Shown here: one piece after another, positions 63,087 to 64,000 of the stretch
How the letters are laid out: every line of letters begins with the position of its first letter
Position numbering within the stretch: position 1 is the stretch's first letter
Origin: Ilyomonas sp965247435
GTDB taxonomy: Bacteria > Bacteroidota > Bacteroidia > Chitinophagales > Chitinophagaceae
Assembly: GCA_965247435.1 (NCBI GenBank)
Contig: OZ252019.1
Coordinates: forward strand, 5,746,063-5,810,062
DNA length: 64,000 nucleotides
Reading direction: 5' to 3'
The notes under the pieces: generated by a model
Told to the model about the DNA's origin: nothing
The model's database searches: none
Seen by the model: the letters and a program-made list of their open reading frames with translations, nothing else
Program-made: the position numbers and the translations under genes

Positions 63087-63689
63087 ATGGAAACAGAAGT
63101 AAAAGAGCCTGCCGTTGCTTATAATAAAAAGTACATTACCGAAGAGGAGTACCTGGCAATGGAAGAAAAATCGCCGGAAAAACATGAGTATTACCAGGGT
63201 GAAATATTCGCCATGTCTGGTGTAAAAGTGCCGCATACAATTATTGCAATGAATTTGTCGAGAGAGTTGGGTAATCATCTGCGGCGTAAGCCCTGCAAGC
63301 CCTTCAACAGCGACCAGCGGGTATATATACAAAAAAACGGCATGTTTACTTATCCCGATCTTTTTATTGTGTGTGGTAATATTGAAACAAGGGACAATGA
63401 CAATTTTAATGTGCTGAATCCGGCTGTGATTATTGAAATTTTATCCCGCTCTACAAAAAACTACGACCGTGGCGATAAATTTAAATTATACCGCGATCTG
63501 CCTTCTCTGCGGGAATATATTTTGATTGATTCGGAGGCGGTGAGTATTGAAGCTTTTTCTATTAACGGGCAAGGCTTTTGGGAATTGAAAGAATATACAG
63601 ATGCTGCGAATGAGTTGTATATCCGTACTATTCAGCTCTATATACAGGTAAGCGACATTTACGAAGACACAGGTTTACTAACACCCTGA
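63087..63689 (+). CDS. Uma2 family (DUF820) restriction-endonuclease-fold protein, second copy
   Basis: A 200-residue relative of the Uma2 protein at 14729-15298. It shares the SPEKHEYYQGEIFAMSG segment, the YPDLFIVCG core Asp, NPAVIIEILSRST with the Glu, and YDRGDKFKLYRDL-LREYILIDSEA. The function is unknown in both cases. It is not next to other nuclease, toxin or defence genes. Confidence 0.83.
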   Translation: METEVKEPAVAYNKKYITEEEYLAMEEKSPEKHEYYQGEIFAMSGVKVPHTIIAMNLSRELGNHLRRKPCKPFNSDQRVYIQKNGMFTYPDLFIVCGNIETRDNDNFNVLNPAVIIEILSRSTKNYDRGDKFKLYRDLPSLREYILIDSEAVSIEAFSINGQGFWELKEYTDAANELYIRTIQLYIQVSDIYEDTGLLTP

Positions 63690-63695
63690 TGGCTG

Positions 63696-64000
63696 CTATT
63701 TTTCTTTGGGTGGTATAGTAAGCCGGCCTTCCTTAAACGCATTAGGTATAGTTGCATTGGTTTGTTTAGGCTTCAGGCACAGCATATTATCTGTCTCCAT
63801 CTTATACACGCCTCCCAAAGTATTTGCCCCAACCAATACACTTTCGTTTAGTAAATTAATTGCCGGCGTATTATACCGGGCCGGCCCATTTTCATTATTT
63901 TTCTGCAAATCGGGGAATAGCATCATAAGGCTATCGTTCCCTTGCTTTTGCTTGTAGGTATAGAGCGTTGCATTGTTTGTTTGCGCCCGACCCGGCAAAA
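63696..64000 (-). CDS. C-terminal end of an unknown protein (partial)
   Basis: A reading frame of about 100 residues on the minus strand that runs off the right edge; the stop is at 63696-63698. The visible part has strands and loops (YTYKQKQGNDSLMMLFPDLQ, NTLGGVYKMETDNMLCLKP) and ends TIPPKEK. No family recognised from this fragment. The start of the protein is outside the window. Confidence 0.5.
   Translation of the reverse strand, partial: LPGRAQTNNATLYTYKQKQGNDSLMMLFPDLQKNNENGPARYNTPAINLLNESVLVGANTLGGVYKMETDNMLCLKPKQTNATIPNAFKEGRLTIPPKEK

Overview
The window looks like a chromosomal segment of a Bacteroidota bacterium, most likely Chitinophagaceae or a close relative. Evidence for this: a fused LpxC/FabZ protein, a fused alpha/beta E1 2-oxoacid dehydrogenase, a bifunctional HisB, a PorX-type REC-PglZ regulator, 7TMR-DISM sensor kinase architecture, SurA-like chaperones, TlpA/DUF4369-type lipid-envelope proteins, absence of obvious Shine-Dalgarno sequences, and promoters of the TTG-N18-21-TAnnTTTG type. 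No rRNA, tRNA or CRISPR array was seen. One complete insertion sequence is present.

Layout. 1-3 kb: end of murF, a DUF983 protein, and dnaX carrying an A9 slippery tract. 3.3-5.5 kb: a sigma-54 activator facing away from a stand-alone receiver protein. 5.6-9.6 kb: hisC, a secreted beta-propeller sugar dehydrogenase, a cytochrome c and hisB. 9.7-11.0 kb: an IS256-like element with a zinc-finger transposase split by one base. 11-20.4 kb: periplasmic folding and redox proteins, a Uma2 protein, porX, surA and a peptide transporter. 20.5-27.5 kb: purD, then a regulated membrane-protein cluster (winged-helix regulator with two matching palindromic operators, CreD with an extra N-terminal membrane domain), a di-iron protein, DgkA and DUF1361.

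27.5-35.1 kb: thioredoxin, then the most unusual locus of the window. It has a receiver protein transcribed one way and, transcribed the other way, an acyl-homoserine-lactone-synthase-like (GNAT-fold) protein, a ThiF-nitroreductase fusion (Rv1355c/MoeY type), a 7TMR-DISM histidine kinase and a receiver-histidine-kinase hybrid. I infer that it makes and senses a small molecule.

35-45 kb: DUF1080 protein, dnaK, an RRM/RGG RNA-binding protein, a broken lipoprotein gene, a two-gene module of a nucleoid-associated (NA37) protein with a membrane protein, a structured 0.77 kb intergenic region and a ScyD-like propeller lipoprotein. 45-55.6 kb: fused E1 dehydrogenase, glycosyltransferases, a PadR-PspC pair with a clear operator, a 2OG-Fe(II) oxygenase and a DegT aminotransferase (surface polysaccharide functions). 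56-63 kb: HD hydrolase, lpxD, TerC, a lipid kinase, lpxC/fabZ and lpxA, i.e. the lipid A start genes with two membrane/lipid genes inserted. A second Uma2 gene and a partial gene close the window.
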